The position numbers and the translations under genes are program-made. A DNA stretch of 64,000 nt from Candidatus Thiocaldithrix dubininis (lineage in GTDB: Bacteria > Pseudomonadota > Gammaproteobacteria > Thiotrichales > Thiotrichaceae), in contig CP124755.1 in assembly GCA_029972135.1 (NCBI GenBank), positions 1,054,001 through 1,118,000 of the forward strand, given 5' to 3'. Positions within the stretch are counted from its first letter, which is position 1; each line of letters begins with the position of its first letter. Under the pieces are notes generated by a model. It was given only the letters and a program-made list of their open reading frames with translations, searched no databases and was not told the DNA's origin. Shown piece by piece: positions 37,646-46,081 of this stretch.

Positions 37646-40191
37646 GAAGTTTGAGCATACCGGACTTTGCCTTGGTTATGTTGGTGGGGGTATCCAGCGC
37701 GGGTAAATCCAGCTTTGCTCGTCAACATTTTAAACCTACCGAAGTAATTTCCTCGGATTATTGCCGTGGCTTAGTGTCTGACGATGAAACCGACCAAAGC
37801 GCCACCCGCCCCGCGTTTGAGGTATTGGACTTTATTGTGCGTAAACGCTTGGAAGCGCGGCGTTTAACCGTTATTGATGCCACCAATATTCGCCCGGAAG
37901 ATCGCAAGCACTATATCAATTTAGCGCGTGAATATTACGCACCGAGTGTAGCGATTATTCTCAATCCACCGGAAAACGTGTGCCATGAACGCAATAAACA
38001 ACGCACCGACCGCGCCATTAGTTCGCAGGTAATTCATGCGCAATATCAAACCTTAAAGCGTGGTTTTCGCGGCTTATACAAAGAACGCATTAAAGTGATT
38101 CACGAGTTAAAGTCGGTGGAGGAAATTGCCTCGATTGCCAGCATTGAGCGCGTGCCATTATGGCCGGATAAACGCCATGAAACCGGCGCGTTTGACATCA
38201 TTGGCGATATTCACGGCTGTTATACCGAACTGACACAGCTATTAAGCAAACTCGGCTATAGTCTGACGCAAGATGCGCAAGGGTTTGCAGTCAGCCATAC
38301 ACAAGCCCGCAAATTAGTCTTCGTGGGTGATTTGGTGGATCGAGGTATTGCATCGCCCGCTGTTTTACGTTTAGTCATGGATTTGGTGAAACGCGAACAA
38401 GCCTTGTGTGTGTTGGGTAACCATGAAGCTAAATTATTGAAATGGTTGAATGGGCGTGATGTCAAACTGACACACGGCTTAGAGCAAACTGTGGCGCAGT
38501 TACAAGACAGCAGCGATGAGTTTAAAGCCGAAGTACGTAAGTTCTTAGATAGCTTAATTAGCCACTATTGGTTAGATCATGGCAGGTTGGCAGTGGCGCA
38601 CGCGGGTATTAAAGAAACTATGATCGGGCGGGCAGCCAGCGCGATTAAAGCTTTTTGTATGTTTGGTGATACAACGGGTGAAACCGACGAGTTTGGTCTA
38701 CCCGTGCGTTATCCTTGGGCGATGGATTATCGTGGCAAAACCACGATTGTCTATGGGCACACGCCCACGCCGAAAGCCGAGTGGCTCAACAATACGATTT
38801 GCTTGGATACGGGCTGTGTATTCGGTGGCAAACTCACGGCATTGCGTTACCCCGAAATGGAATTATGCGATGTACCCGCCTTGGCACAATACGCAGAACC
38901 GGCGTGTCCATTGGGTTTCAGCGATGATTTATTGAGCGCGCAGCAAGCGCATGATGATGTCTTAGACTTTGCCGATGTCAGCGGTAAACGCATTTTAAGC
39001 ACGACATTACGCCATAAAATCAGCGTGCGTGAAGAAAATGCGGCGGCCGCGCTGGAAGTCATGAGCCGCTTTGCCGTGAATCCGCGCTGGTTGATTTATT
39101 TACCGCCCACCATGTCGCCGTCTGAAACCAGCGAACGCGACGGTTATTTAGAATACCCCAGCGAGGCGTTTGCGTATTTTGCTCGACACGAAGTCGCGCA
39201 AGTCGTGTGTGAAGAAAAACACATGGGTTCACGCGCGGTGATTGTAGTCTGTCGAGATGCTGAAACGGCGGCTAATCGCTTTGGTGTGACGACGGGCGAA
39301 AGCGGCGTGATTTATACCCGCACTGGGCGGCATTTCTTCAATGATGTCAGTTTGACGCAAAGCGTATTACAACGCTTACAAACCGCGATTAGCCAAGCCG
39401 ATTTATGGGCAAGCTTGCAAAGCGATTGGCTGTGTTTAGACGCGGAAATTATGCCGTGGTCGGCCAAAGCGCAAACCTTAATTCAAGAACAATACGCACC
39501 CGTGGGGGCGGCGGCGCGTATTGGTTTAAATGCAGCGATGCAAGCGTTACAGCAAGCGGCGGCGCGGGGTGTGGACATGGGCGAAACGCTGGCACATTTC
39601 CAAACCCGTTTAGACGCGGTGCAACACTACGGGCAAGCGTGGGAGCATTACTGTTGGCACGTTAATAGTGTGGATGATTTACGCATTGCTCCTTTCCATT
39701 TGCTCGCCAGCGAAGGCGCGGTACACATGGATAAACCGCATACATGGCACATGCAAACACTGGCAACCTTAGCTGCAACCGGCGACTCGCTATTCATGGC
39801 GACCCAATACCGCGTTGTGGATGTCAACGATGCCGCACAAATTGCGGACGCTTGCGCATGGTGGGAAAACCTCACGGCACAAGGCGGCGAAGGTATGGTG
39901 ATTAAACCGCTGGATTTCATCGCCAACGGCGGACAAGTTCAACCCGCGCTCAAATGTCGTGGCAAACACTACCTACGCATTATCTACGGTGCGGAATACG
40001 ATCTATCCGGCAACCTGCAACGCCTACGCAAACGCGGCTTACACCGCAAACGCTCACTCGCCTTGCAAGAATTTGCCCTCGGTCACGAAGCCTTAACCCG
40101 CTTTGTGCAACAAACCCCGCTACGCAATGTGCATGAATGTGTATTCGCGTTATTAGCGTTGGAAACCGAGCCGGTCGATCCGAGATTGTAA
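37642..40191 (+). CDS. pnkp: Polynucleotide kinase-phosphatase-ligase, bacterial Pnkp
   Basis: This 849-residue protein combines three RNA end-healing and sealing modules. The 5' kinase has P-loop GVSSAGKS (K22). A calcineurin-like 2',3'-phosphatase (about 184-420) has DIIGDIHGCY, FVGDLVDRG and LGNHEAK. The C-terminal adenylyltransferase/ligase domain has EEKHMGSRAVI with the predicted AMP-binding K526. Known bacterial Pnkp works with Hen1 to repair ribotoxin-cut RNAs. All three active sites look intact. It is coupled to hen1 and followed 22 nt later by the HEPN-like gene. Confidence 0.95.
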   Translation: MRSLSIPDFALVMLVGVSSAGKSSFARQHFKPTEVISSDYCRGLVSDDETDQSATRPAFEVLDFIVRKRLEARRLTVIDATNIRPEDRKHYINLAREYYAPSVAIILNPPENVCHERNKQRTDRAISSQVIHAQYQTLKRGFRGLYKERIKVIHELKSVEEIASIASIERVPLWPDKRHETGAFDIIGDIHGCYTELTQLLSKLGYSLTQDAQGFAVSHTQARKLVFVGDLVDRGIASPAVLRLVMDLVKREQALCVLGNHEAKLLKWLNGRDVKLTHGLEQTVAQLQDSSDEFKAEVRKFLDSLISHYWLDHGRLAVAHAGIKETMIGRAASAIKAFCMFGDTTGETDEFGLPVRYPWAMDYRGKTTIVYGHTPTPKAEWLNNTICLDTGCVFGGKLTALRYPEMELCDVPALAQYAEPACPLGFSDDLLSAQQAHDDVLDFADVSGKRILSTTLRHKISVREENAAAALEVMSRFAVNPRWLIYLPPTMSPSETSERDGYLEYPSEAFAYFARHEVAQVVCEEKHMGSRAVIVVCRDAETAANRFGVTTGESGVIYTRTGRHFFNDVSLTQSVLQRLQTAISQADLWASLQSDWLCLDAEIMPWSAKAQTLIQEQYAPVGAAARIGLNAAMQALQQAAARGVDMGETLAHFQTRLDAVQHYGQAWEHYCWHVNSVDDLRIAPFHLLASEGAVHMDKPHTWHMQTLATLAATGDSLFMATQYRVVDVNDAAQIADACAWWENLTAQGGEGMVIKPLDFIANGGQVQPALKCRGKHYLRIIYGAEYDLSGNLQRLRKRGLHRKRSLALQEFALGHEALTRFVQQTPLRNVHECVFALLALETEPVDPRL

Positions 40192-40213
40192 TCAAACTGT
40201 AGGTAAGTTAATT

Positions 40214-40876
40214 ATGAGAAATGAATTTAATAATGATGTTTGTGCCAGTTTTTATTGGCAAGTCAATGATGAAATTGCTGCTGGAAAGCAATTTGAGTAT
40301 TTATATGAAAATGCTCTGAAAGAGCAAGTTTATACCGATGACATAAGGATTTTAATGAAAGAGCATGGTGTTGATCTGCCAAGTACTTTATATGAAACTT
40401 ATTATGGTATTTTTTCTCATTTTGATAAGTTTAGATTAACCTATTTAGTCGATATGATTGAATGTTTTTTTAAAGATTTTTTGTTGGTTAAGTTGGGCGA
40501 AGATCAAAAAAGATCAGCAGAGCAAGAATATTCAAGTGTTTGGCAGCAGAGAAATGTTGGCAGAAGATACCTTAATTCTACTAGTTATATGAATGTTAAG
40601 TATATCGTATTTTTTTTGGAGGAAAAATTTAATCTTGATTTAAATGGCTTTAAAGAAAACAATAAATTATTTTTAGAATCTGGCGTATTAAGAAATTGTT
40701 TTGTACATAATAATGGTGTGATTCCTGATCCAGATATGCGATCTGCATTAATAGAAACTATTAATGGTTTTTGTTATACAAATGAAACTAACAAAATAGA
40801 AATGCCCAGTGAAAAAATATGGATTTACATTGAGTCATTTAGAAGCTTAATTAAAATTTGTGATTCAATTAGTTAA
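40214..40876 (+). CDS. HEPN-like protein downstream of Hen1/Pnkp
   Basis: This 220-residue helical protein has LRNCFVHNNGVI near residues 159-170, giving R160-x4-H165, the signature of catalytic HEPN ribonucleases. The preceding helices (LTYLVDMIECFFKDFLL) fit a HEPN fold. HEPN proteins are frequent in toxin-antitoxin, Abi and RNA-processing systems. The gene is AT-richer than hen1-pnkp and sits 22 nt after pnkp on the same strand. A link to RNA damage and repair is attractive, but it rests on context and a short motif; a non-catalytic role is possible. Confidence 0.6.
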   Translation: MRNEFNNDVCASFYWQVNDEIAAGKQFEYLYENALKEQVYTDDIRILMKEHGVDLPSTLYETYYGIFSHFDKFRLTYLVDMIECFFKDFLLVKLGEDQKRSAEQEYSSVWQQRNVGRRYLNSTSYMNVKYIVFFLEEKFNLDLNGFKENNKLFLESGVLRNCFVHNNGVIPDPDMRSALIETINGFCYTNETNKIEMPSEKIWIYIESFRSLIKICDSIS

Positions 40877-40888
40877 AAAAGGTGGTTT

Positions 40889-41227
40889 ATGCGCAGTACT
40901 AAAAACAGTCGTCGCCTTGTAGTAAATGATACGGTGTATCGTTGGAAGGTGGACGCGGGTTATGACAATGATGGTGTGAAGTTTACGATTTTTCCCTTTG
41001 AGAAACGCGGTGCGATTATTCAAGCCAAAGTCAGTTGGCAGCGGATGCATTCGGTGGAGATTAGTCCGCGTTTAATGCGACATGCCTTGGAGTATGCAAT
41101 TCAACAGCGGGGTTATGATGCGGAGCAGAGTCGTAAACCGTTAGATTTAGGTTTTCTAGATGATAAATTGAATTGGCAGCAATATGAACAGGAGGTGGTA
41201 GATTATAAATTGAAGCAGGCTGTTTAA
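40889..41227 (+). CDS. Small protein, paralogue 1 of the RNA-repair locus
   Basis: This 112-residue protein begins MRSTKNSRRLVVNDTVYRWK and is clearly related to the next gene over its first 20 residues and overall layout. It appears beta-rich, then helical (SPRLMRHALEYAIQQRGY), with no signal peptide or membrane segment. AGGTGG precedes the ATG, 12 nt after the HEPN-like gene. I do not know the family. Tandem placement suggests a shared or complementary role, possibly linked to the HEPN protein. Confidence 0.6.
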   Translation: MRSTKNSRRLVVNDTVYRWKVDAGYDNDGVKFTIFPFEKRGAIIQAKVSWQRMHSVEISPRLMRHALEYAIQQRGYDAEQSRKPLDLGFLDDKLNWQQYEQEVVDYKLKQAV

Positions 41228-41253
41228 TTTAACTGAATTTAAAAGGCGTTTTT

Positions 41254-41637
41254 ATGCGAAGTTCTAAAAATACACGGCGGATTGAAGTTGAGGAAACTGT
41301 TTATCGCTGGCGTGCAACCGGCCAAGATGGCTTGATTGCTGTGAATATATGGCCCGAAAATGGTGTGGGCGCATTAATTAGTGGTTCAATTGGTTATCAT
41401 CAAGAGGTTACCGTTAGTTTTTCGGGTGGTCATAGCTTAAGTGATCAGCTTGTCGTCACCAATCGTTTAGTCAAACGCATGATTGAATATGCAATTGATG
41501 AGTTAAACTATAATCCGACGATTAAAGCTAAAGATTGTAACTTAATGCGGATAGAAGAAAAGATTGAATGGCAAGATGCTGAGCGTGCCAATGATCAATT
41601 AAATAAAACGTTGATTAATGCATTAATTGGGGGCTAA
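41254..41637 (+). CDS. Small protein, paralogue 2 of the RNA-repair locus
   Basis: This 127-residue protein begins MRSSKNTRRIEVEETVYRWR. It shares the pattern R-S-x-K-N-x-R-R and TVYRW with paralogue 1, and ends with a similar helix (LVKRMIEYAIDELNYNP). It is probably a second copy that has diverged. It starts 26 nt after paralogue 1 and is followed by a hairpin, so it is the last gene of the hen1-pnkp transcript if that is one operon. Function unknown. Confidence 0.6.
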   Translation: MRSSKNTRRIEVEETVYRWRATGQDGLIAVNIWPENGVGALISGSIGYHQEVTVSFSGGHSLSDQLVVTNRLVKRMIEYAIDELNYNPTIKAKDCNLMRIEEKIEWQDAERANDQLNKTLINALIGG

Positions 41638-41683
41638 AGCATGAAATACTTATTTTATTATTTACAACATTATGCCTAGCAAT

Positions 41684-41712
41684 TTAACGCTAAACGGCAT
41701 GCTTAGCGTTAA
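41684..41712. terminator. Hairpin closing the RNA-repair locus, shared with the convergent gene
   Basis: TTAACGCTAA / TTAGCGTTAA is a perfect 10-bp stem around a 9-nt loop. It lies between the convergent ends of the small paralogue and the AIM24-like gene and may stop transcription from both sides. T-rich sequence follows on the plus strand. Confidence 0.65.
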
Positions 41713-41718
41713 CTTAAT

Positions 41719-42432
41719 TTATTTAATGGGCATAATCGCATGCACTAAACGCGCAAAAGAACGGGGATTACGTGAGCAAATATAAACTTTGCCCTGTCCA
41801 CTAAAGCGCAATACAATTCCTTCACCGCTTTTAACACTATTGGCAAATTTGCCGATAACGCCCCGCGCACCTTTAGTTTGTCGTGCTGTGCTTGTCGTAA
41901 TTTTATAAGTTAGATTTTTATCCCAACAAACCACATGCGCATTGTCGATAATTACGTCTTGACCTGCTTCAACGGTAAGCGCGGTAATTGAGCCAAAGCC
42001 TGCTACCACAATTTGCCCTTTGCCGGATGTTTCCATCACAAAGAAACCGCCAGATTTGCCGAATAAGGCTTTGCTAAAACTTTGCGTGCGTACTTGTAAA
42101 ACCACTTCAGCGGTGGCAGCCATAAATGCACCGTCATTGAGGAAGTATTGGTGTGCGCCAATGTCGATAACTTGGATTGCGCCGGGTAATGTAGGGGCAA
42201 GTAAGCAAGTGCCGTTGCCGTTAGTGGCTTGAATTTGTTGTCGAAAAAAAGATTCACGATTGAACATGCTTTGTAATAAAGCCCGCCAAAACCCACCGTT
42301 CATTCTGCCGGTTAATTCAAGGTTAGCGTCCATCATGACCATTGCGCCTGATTCGCTGTAGATGTGTTCGCCTTGTTGTAAGGCAACGTGCAGGAAAGGG
42401 TCAATACTGTCCGTGACGGTAAAAATCGGCAT
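41719..42432 (-). CDS. AIM24 family (TIGR00266-like) protein
   Basis: This 237-residue beta-rich protein resembles the bacterial AIM24/DUF124 family. Typical phrases are FLHVALQQGEHIYSESGAMVMMD, the glycine-rich GGFWRALLQSMF, QVIDIG, and FVMETSGKGQIVVAGFGSI. No signal peptide or transmembrane segment is obvious. The family forms double-stranded beta-helix trimers of unknown function; a link to membrane or envelope proteins has been suggested. It stands alone, converging on the RNA-repair locus. Confidence 0.85.
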   Translation of the reverse strand: MPIFTVTDSIDPFLHVALQQGEHIYSESGAMVMMDANLELTGRMNGGFWRALLQSMFNRESFFRQQIQATNGNGTCLLAPTLPGAIQVIDIGAHQYFLNDGAFMAATAEVVLQVRTQSFSKALFGKSGGFFVMETSGKGQIVVAGFGSITALTVEAGQDVIIDNAHVVCWDKNLTYKITTSTARQTKGARGVIGKFANSVKSGEGIVLRFSGQGKVYICSRNPRSFARLVHAIMPIK

Positions 42433-42481
42433 AATTTTGCACCTATTTAGGTTTATATGATTTTTGTATAAGGATAAGCCA

Positions 42482-43390
42482 CTATTTTAACGCAAAGTCG
42501 ATAGCAAAAATATTGGATTTTTTCAGAAAGTCGATTAATAAACGAATGCGTAAAGGCATTAATTGGCGATTGGCATACACCGCATAACAAGGAATTTGCA
42601 GGCTATAATGCTCTGCTAAAATAGGCACTAAACGCCCTTGTTTTAATTCATCTTCTAAAAAATAAGTAGGCAATAAACTAAACCCCATATGATTTAATAA
42701 AAAGCTTTTTAAGGCTAAGGCAGTGTTAGCAATAATACGCGGGTTGCTATGTATACAATGCTCATTATCTTTAATATCGGTAATTTTTAATTGTTTGTCT
42801 TTATTCACAATACTATGACACAGCCAAGTTAAGGCTTGTAAATCTGCTAAGTTTTGCAGTGGCGGAAACTTGGCTAAATAGCGGGGGCTGGCACATAACA
42901 CCGCTTGAAATGCGCCCAAGGGGGCAGCGTACAAATTGGTATTTGCAACGGTTTCAAGATGTGTACGAATCGCAATATCAAAGCGATCATCAATTAAATT
43001 GCTGTAAGCGTCGCTTTCAATCAACTGAATATCAATATGGGGATAAATCTGCATAAAATCAGATAAGGCTTGAATCAATTGTTTTACACCCACAGGGGCG
43101 GCAATCCGAATGAATCCCGAGAGATTGAGCGTGATGTCTTGGATTTGTTGCTGAGCATCAATGGCTAATGCTTGAATTAGCTGGCATTTTTCAAAATATA
43201 ATTCACCGGCATCGGTTAAAGATAAAGCGCGGGTGCTGCGATTTAATAGCCGTGTGTTGAGTTGCTGTTCTAATTCGCTCACAATTTGCGACACCCGCGC
43301 TTTGCTAAGCGCTAAACGTTCAGCGGCTTTAGTAAAAGAACGTGTTTCAGCGACGGTAACAAACACCATCATGGCATCCAGTGAAATCAT
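42482..43390 (-). CDS. LysR family transcriptional regulator
   Basis: This 302-residue LysR-type regulator has an N-terminal winged helix-turn-helix (MMVFVTVAETRSFTKAAERL, KARVSQIVSELEQQL) and a periplasmic-binding-like effector domain (about 90-295). It is divergent from the QorB-like gene across 127 nt, so it probably controls that gene and itself. The sequence resembles regulators of the CrgA/YhaJ type, which often control quinone or aldehyde oxidoreductases. Confidence 0.9.
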   Translation of the reverse strand: MISLDAMMVFVTVAETRSFTKAAERLALSKARVSQIVSELEQQLNTRLLNRSTRALSLTDAGELYFEKCQLIQALAIDAQQQIQDITLNLSGFIRIAAPVGVKQLIQALSDFMQIYPHIDIQLIESDAYSNLIDDRFDIAIRTHLETVANTNLYAAPLGAFQAVLCASPRYLAKFPPLQNLADLQALTWLCHSIVNKDKQLKITDIKDNEHCIHSNPRIIANTALALKSFLLNHMGFSLLPTYFLEDELKQGRLVPILAEHYSLQIPCYAVYANRQLMPLRIRLLIDFLKKSNIFAIDFALK

Positions 43391-43517
43391 AAAGCTTAGG
43401 GTTTGGTTTGGGCGAATTGTTAAGTATAGCTAAACAATGAGTTCGCTTTTTAGCTAATTATCTTTGGATTATGACGTTATATGCTAATTGGCATCATCAA
43501 TTAGGACGGATTCTCAT

Positions 43518-44435
43518 ATGTCAGACGCTACCTTATTAGTCACCGGCGCTTCCGGTAAATTAGGGCAACAAGTGGTTAAGCATTTGCTACAGACCTTTAA
43601 AATTAATCCAGCGCGGCTAATCGTGACCACGCGCGACCCGCAACAATTACAGCATTTAGCTGAGCAAGGTGTAACGGTACGTGCGGCGGATTTTGATAAC
43701 GCGGCAAGCTTGCAACAAGCGTTTGCAGGTGCTGATCATTTATTATTAATTAGCACCAATTCCGCGCAACGTACTCAGCAACAAGCCAGTGCCTTAGCGG
43801 CAGCACAAGCGGTTGGCATTAAACATATCTCTTATACGTCTATGCCGAATCCGCAAATTTCGCCCGTGGTGTTTGCGCACGAACATTTGGCAACTGAGCA
43901 AGCGATTCAAAATAGTAGCATTCCTGCTTGGGCGATTTTGCGCAATAACTGGTATTTTGAAAATATTTCGGATTTTCAAGCCGCTATTTTTCAATCAGGT
44001 ATTTGGTTAAACGCTACTGCCAATGGCAAAGTGGCGCAAATTGCGCGGGCAGATTTAGGCTTAGCGGCTGCTAAGGCGGTGTTAACGGGCGCAAAAGAAC
44101 AAAAGATCTGGCATTTAAATGGTGCAGAGTCTTTGACTATTAGCCAAATGGCGCAAACCTTGAATAGCGTGCTAAATTTAAATATTCAAGTCGTAACGGT
44201 GGATAATGCGACCTACCAAGCCAAATTACGTGAATTTCATGCGCCTGAACCGGTAGTGGCTATTTTATCCAGCATTGAAGAGCACAATGCACAAGGTTTA
44301 TCCGAAGGTAGCAGTGCGGATTTTGTACAACTTACCGGTCAAGCACCACAAAGCTTCCAGCAATGGGTTGAGCAGCATAAAACGCAGTTACCAATCTTCC
44401 GCCCTACATCCCCTTCCTTTAGGGAGGGAATGTAG
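43518..44435 (+). CDS. NAD(P)-binding QorB/NmrA-like protein, C-terminus replaced by IS
   Basis: This 305-codon frame encodes a short-chain-dehydrogenase-like protein with the nucleotide motif LLVTGASGKLGQQVV, AADFDNAASLQQAF and HISYTSMPNP, as in QorB quinone oxidoreductases. Its last native codon before the insertion is Leu at 44388. The rest (PIFRPTSPSFREGM) comes from IS copy 2. Removing the IS restores LQALAAH and a stop at 46024-46026, a 297-residue protein. Since only the last six residues are swapped, the enzyme may still work. AGGACGG precedes ATG 43518. Confidence 0.85.
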   Translation: MSDATLLVTGASGKLGQQVVKHLLQTFKINPARLIVTTRDPQQLQHLAEQGVTVRAADFDNAASLQQAFAGADHLLLISTNSAQRTQQQASALAAAQAVGIKHISYTSMPNPQISPVVFAHEHLATEQAIQNSSIPAWAILRNNWYFENISDFQAAIFQSGIWLNATANGKVAQIARADLGLAAAKAVLTGAKEQKIWHLNGAESLTISQMAQTLNSVLNLNIQVVTVDNATYQAKLREFHAPEPVVAILSSIEEHNAQGLSEGSSADFVQLTGQAPQSFQQWVEQHKTQLPIFRPTSPSFREGM

Positions 44436-44438
44436 GGC
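44401..44438 (+). repeat. Extended left-end hairpin of IS copy 2
   Basis: The outer arms GCCCTACAT and ATGTAGGGC pair perfectly (9 bp) around an inner stem CCCTTCC-TTTA-GGGAGGG. Copy 1 lacks the outer pairing because it has AAAG there. Confidence 0.85.
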
Positions 44439-44838
44439 GGTTTTGTTGCTCGATGTATTGTTTCAGGACGCTGAGTGGTGCACCTCCCACACTTCCAGCA
44501 AAGTAGGAAGGCGACCACAAAGAACCTGATTTCCTGCATACCCAGTGATTCCGTATTTCAGAAAATTCCTGTTTGAGCCTTCTGCTGGATACGCCTTTCA
44601 ACGAATTAATCAGCTTTGAAAGCTGCACTTTTGGCGGATAGTTAATCAATAAGTGTACGTGGTCACGTTCACCGTTGAACTCTGAAAGTTCAACCTCGAA
44701 CTGTTGACCTACATCACGGAAGACAGCTTCAAGGCGTGAAAGTGATTCCTCGTTGAAGACTTTTCCCCGGTACTTTGTGATGAATATCAAATGCGCGTGC
44801 AGCATGAAAACACAATGTCTTCCTGTTCTTAGTTCCAT
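44419..44838 (-). CDS. tnpA: TnpA Y1 transposase, copy 2
   Basis: This 139-residue protein differs from copy 1 in only two residues seen by eye (A15 and F137). The HUH motif H60-V-H62 and Y128 are kept. It would act on its own ends and those of copy 1. The stop lies in the left-end hairpin region. Confidence 0.93.
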   Translation of the reverse strand: MELRTGRHCVFMLHAHLIFITKYRGKVFNEESLSRLEAVFRDVGQQFEVELSEFNGERDHVHLLINYPPKVQLSKLINSLKGVSSRRLKQEFSEIRNHWVCRKSGSLWSPSYFAGSVGGAPLSVLKQYIEQQNRPTFPP

Positions 44839-44885
44839 TAGACCAATTCCTTGACAAGCGTTAGAATACAGTTAGAATGCCAGAT

Positions 44886-45989
44886 ATGAAAGCGCAGACC
44901 AATACCATCCTGAAAACCCTCAAAGTCCGCGTGAAGAACAAGCACTCTGCTGTTCTTCGCCAATGGGCATTTGAGTGCAATCAGGCGTGGAACGAAGCTA
45001 ACGCTATCACGGCAGAATACAGCTACATAGCCGTGCCAGAAGTCGGCTACCTGAGAAATAATTTCACCGCTTTCGACCTACAAAAAAGCCTTAAGGGCTT
45101 GAAGGGTGAGCGCGGGTTCAGCTTACACTCTCAAACGGTACAGGAAGTGATTGCAGTACATGCTAAGGCACGTAAGCAATTCAAGAAAGACAAACTGCGC
45201 TGGCGCGTGTCTGGCGGTAGTCGCCGTTCACTTGGCTGGATTCCCTTTAAATCCGGTGCAGCCGTTTGGAAAAATGGACAAGTCCGCTATAACGGTCATT
45301 TCTTCAAGGTATGGGATAGCTACGGATTATCTCAATACGCCTTTCGGTCGGGTTCATTCACCGAAGACTCAAGAGGTCGATGGTACTTTAATGTAGTGGT
45401 TCAAGTGCAAGCCACTGAAGTATCAGGCAAGGGCGCGGTAGGCATTGATTTAGGCTTAAAAGAGACCGCTACCTGTAGCAATGGTTTAAAGCTTGAATCT
45501 AAGCAGTTCTATCGCAAAGCTGAAGAACAACTAGGTATGGCGCAACGTGCCAACAAGAAAAAGCGGGTTAAAGCCATTCATGCCAAGGTTAAAAACCGTA
45601 GAGCAGATGCTATTCACAAGTTCACCACTCAATTAGTGCGTGAACACTCATTCATTGTCGTTGGCAACGTCAGCAGTTCAGGTCTTGCTAAAACTAAAAT
45701 GGCTAAGTCCATTTTAGATGCAGGCTGGTTCATGCTGAAAACACAACTTGATTATAAATCGAAAGCGATGCAAGGCGTGTTTCTAGAAGTCAATGAAGCA
45801 TACAGTACCCAAGCTTGTTCGTGTTGCGGAAGCGTTTCCATCAACAGTCCGAAAGGTAGAGCAGGACTTGGAATAAGAGAATGGACTTGCCCTGACTGTG
45901 GGGCGCTGCATGATCGAGATGTCAATGCAGCACGGAACATTCTCGCGGCAGGGCATTGCCGCCTCGCGGGAGGAATTCCCGTTCTTTAG
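44886..45989 (+). CDS. tnpB: TnpB RNA-guided nuclease-like protein, copy 2
   Basis: This 367-residue protein is nearly identical to copy 1, with substitutions such as K2-A3-Q4 at the N-terminus, E for K at 214, and V for I near 235. It keeps D188, D345 and the zinc cysteines, and it shares the G260 substitution at the RuvC-II position. An ATG 9 nt upstream is in frame only in this copy; the start homologous to copy 1 is used. Confidence 0.87.
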   Translation: MKAQTNTILKTLKVRVKNKHSAVLRQWAFECNQAWNEANAITAEYSYIAVPEVGYLRNNFTAFDLQKSLKGLKGERGFSLHSQTVQEVIAVHAKARKQFKKDKLRWRVSGGSRRSLGWIPFKSGAAVWKNGQVRYNGHFFKVWDSYGLSQYAFRSGSFTEDSRGRWYFNVVVQVQATEVSGKGAVGIDLGLKETATCSNGLKLESKQFYRKAEEQLGMAQRANKKKRVKAIHAKVKNRRADAIHKFTTQLVREHSFIVVGNVSSSGLAKTKMAKSILDAGWFMLKTQLDYKSKAMQGVFLEVNEAYSTQACSCCGSVSINSPKGRAGLGIREWTCPDCGALHDRDVNAARNILAAGHCRLAGGIPVL

Positions 45990-46026
45990 GACGGGGGGGA
46001 TGTCAAAAGCATTAGCCGCGCATTAA
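45866..46026 (+). ncRNA. Predicted omega (right-end) RNA of IS copy 2 with guide
   Basis: By analogy with characterised TnpB systems, the scaffold would end at TCAA (46006) and the guide would begin with the flanking DNA at 46007, the original end of the QorB-like gene. The 5' limit is a guess. Confidence 0.35.
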
Positions 46027-46081
46027 TTGTTAAGATTGAACCAGCCGCCCGCAAAGCCCGCGACTGGTTTACGACAGGCAC

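Larger units (their letters stand above)
44392..46006 (+). mobile_element. IS200/IS605-family element (IS608-like), copy 2
   Basis: This 1615-bp element is nearly identical to 26086-27699. The left flank is TTAC (44388-44391) and the right end is TCAA (46003-46006), with no target duplication. The right guide GAAT (45973-45976) and hairpin are kept, with a T-G wobble. At the left end the AAAG guide is replaced by TACAT (44405-44409), which extends the hairpin by pairing GCCCTACAT (44401-44409) with ATGTAGGGC (44430-44438). It sits in the 3' end of the QorB-like gene. Confidence 0.9.
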
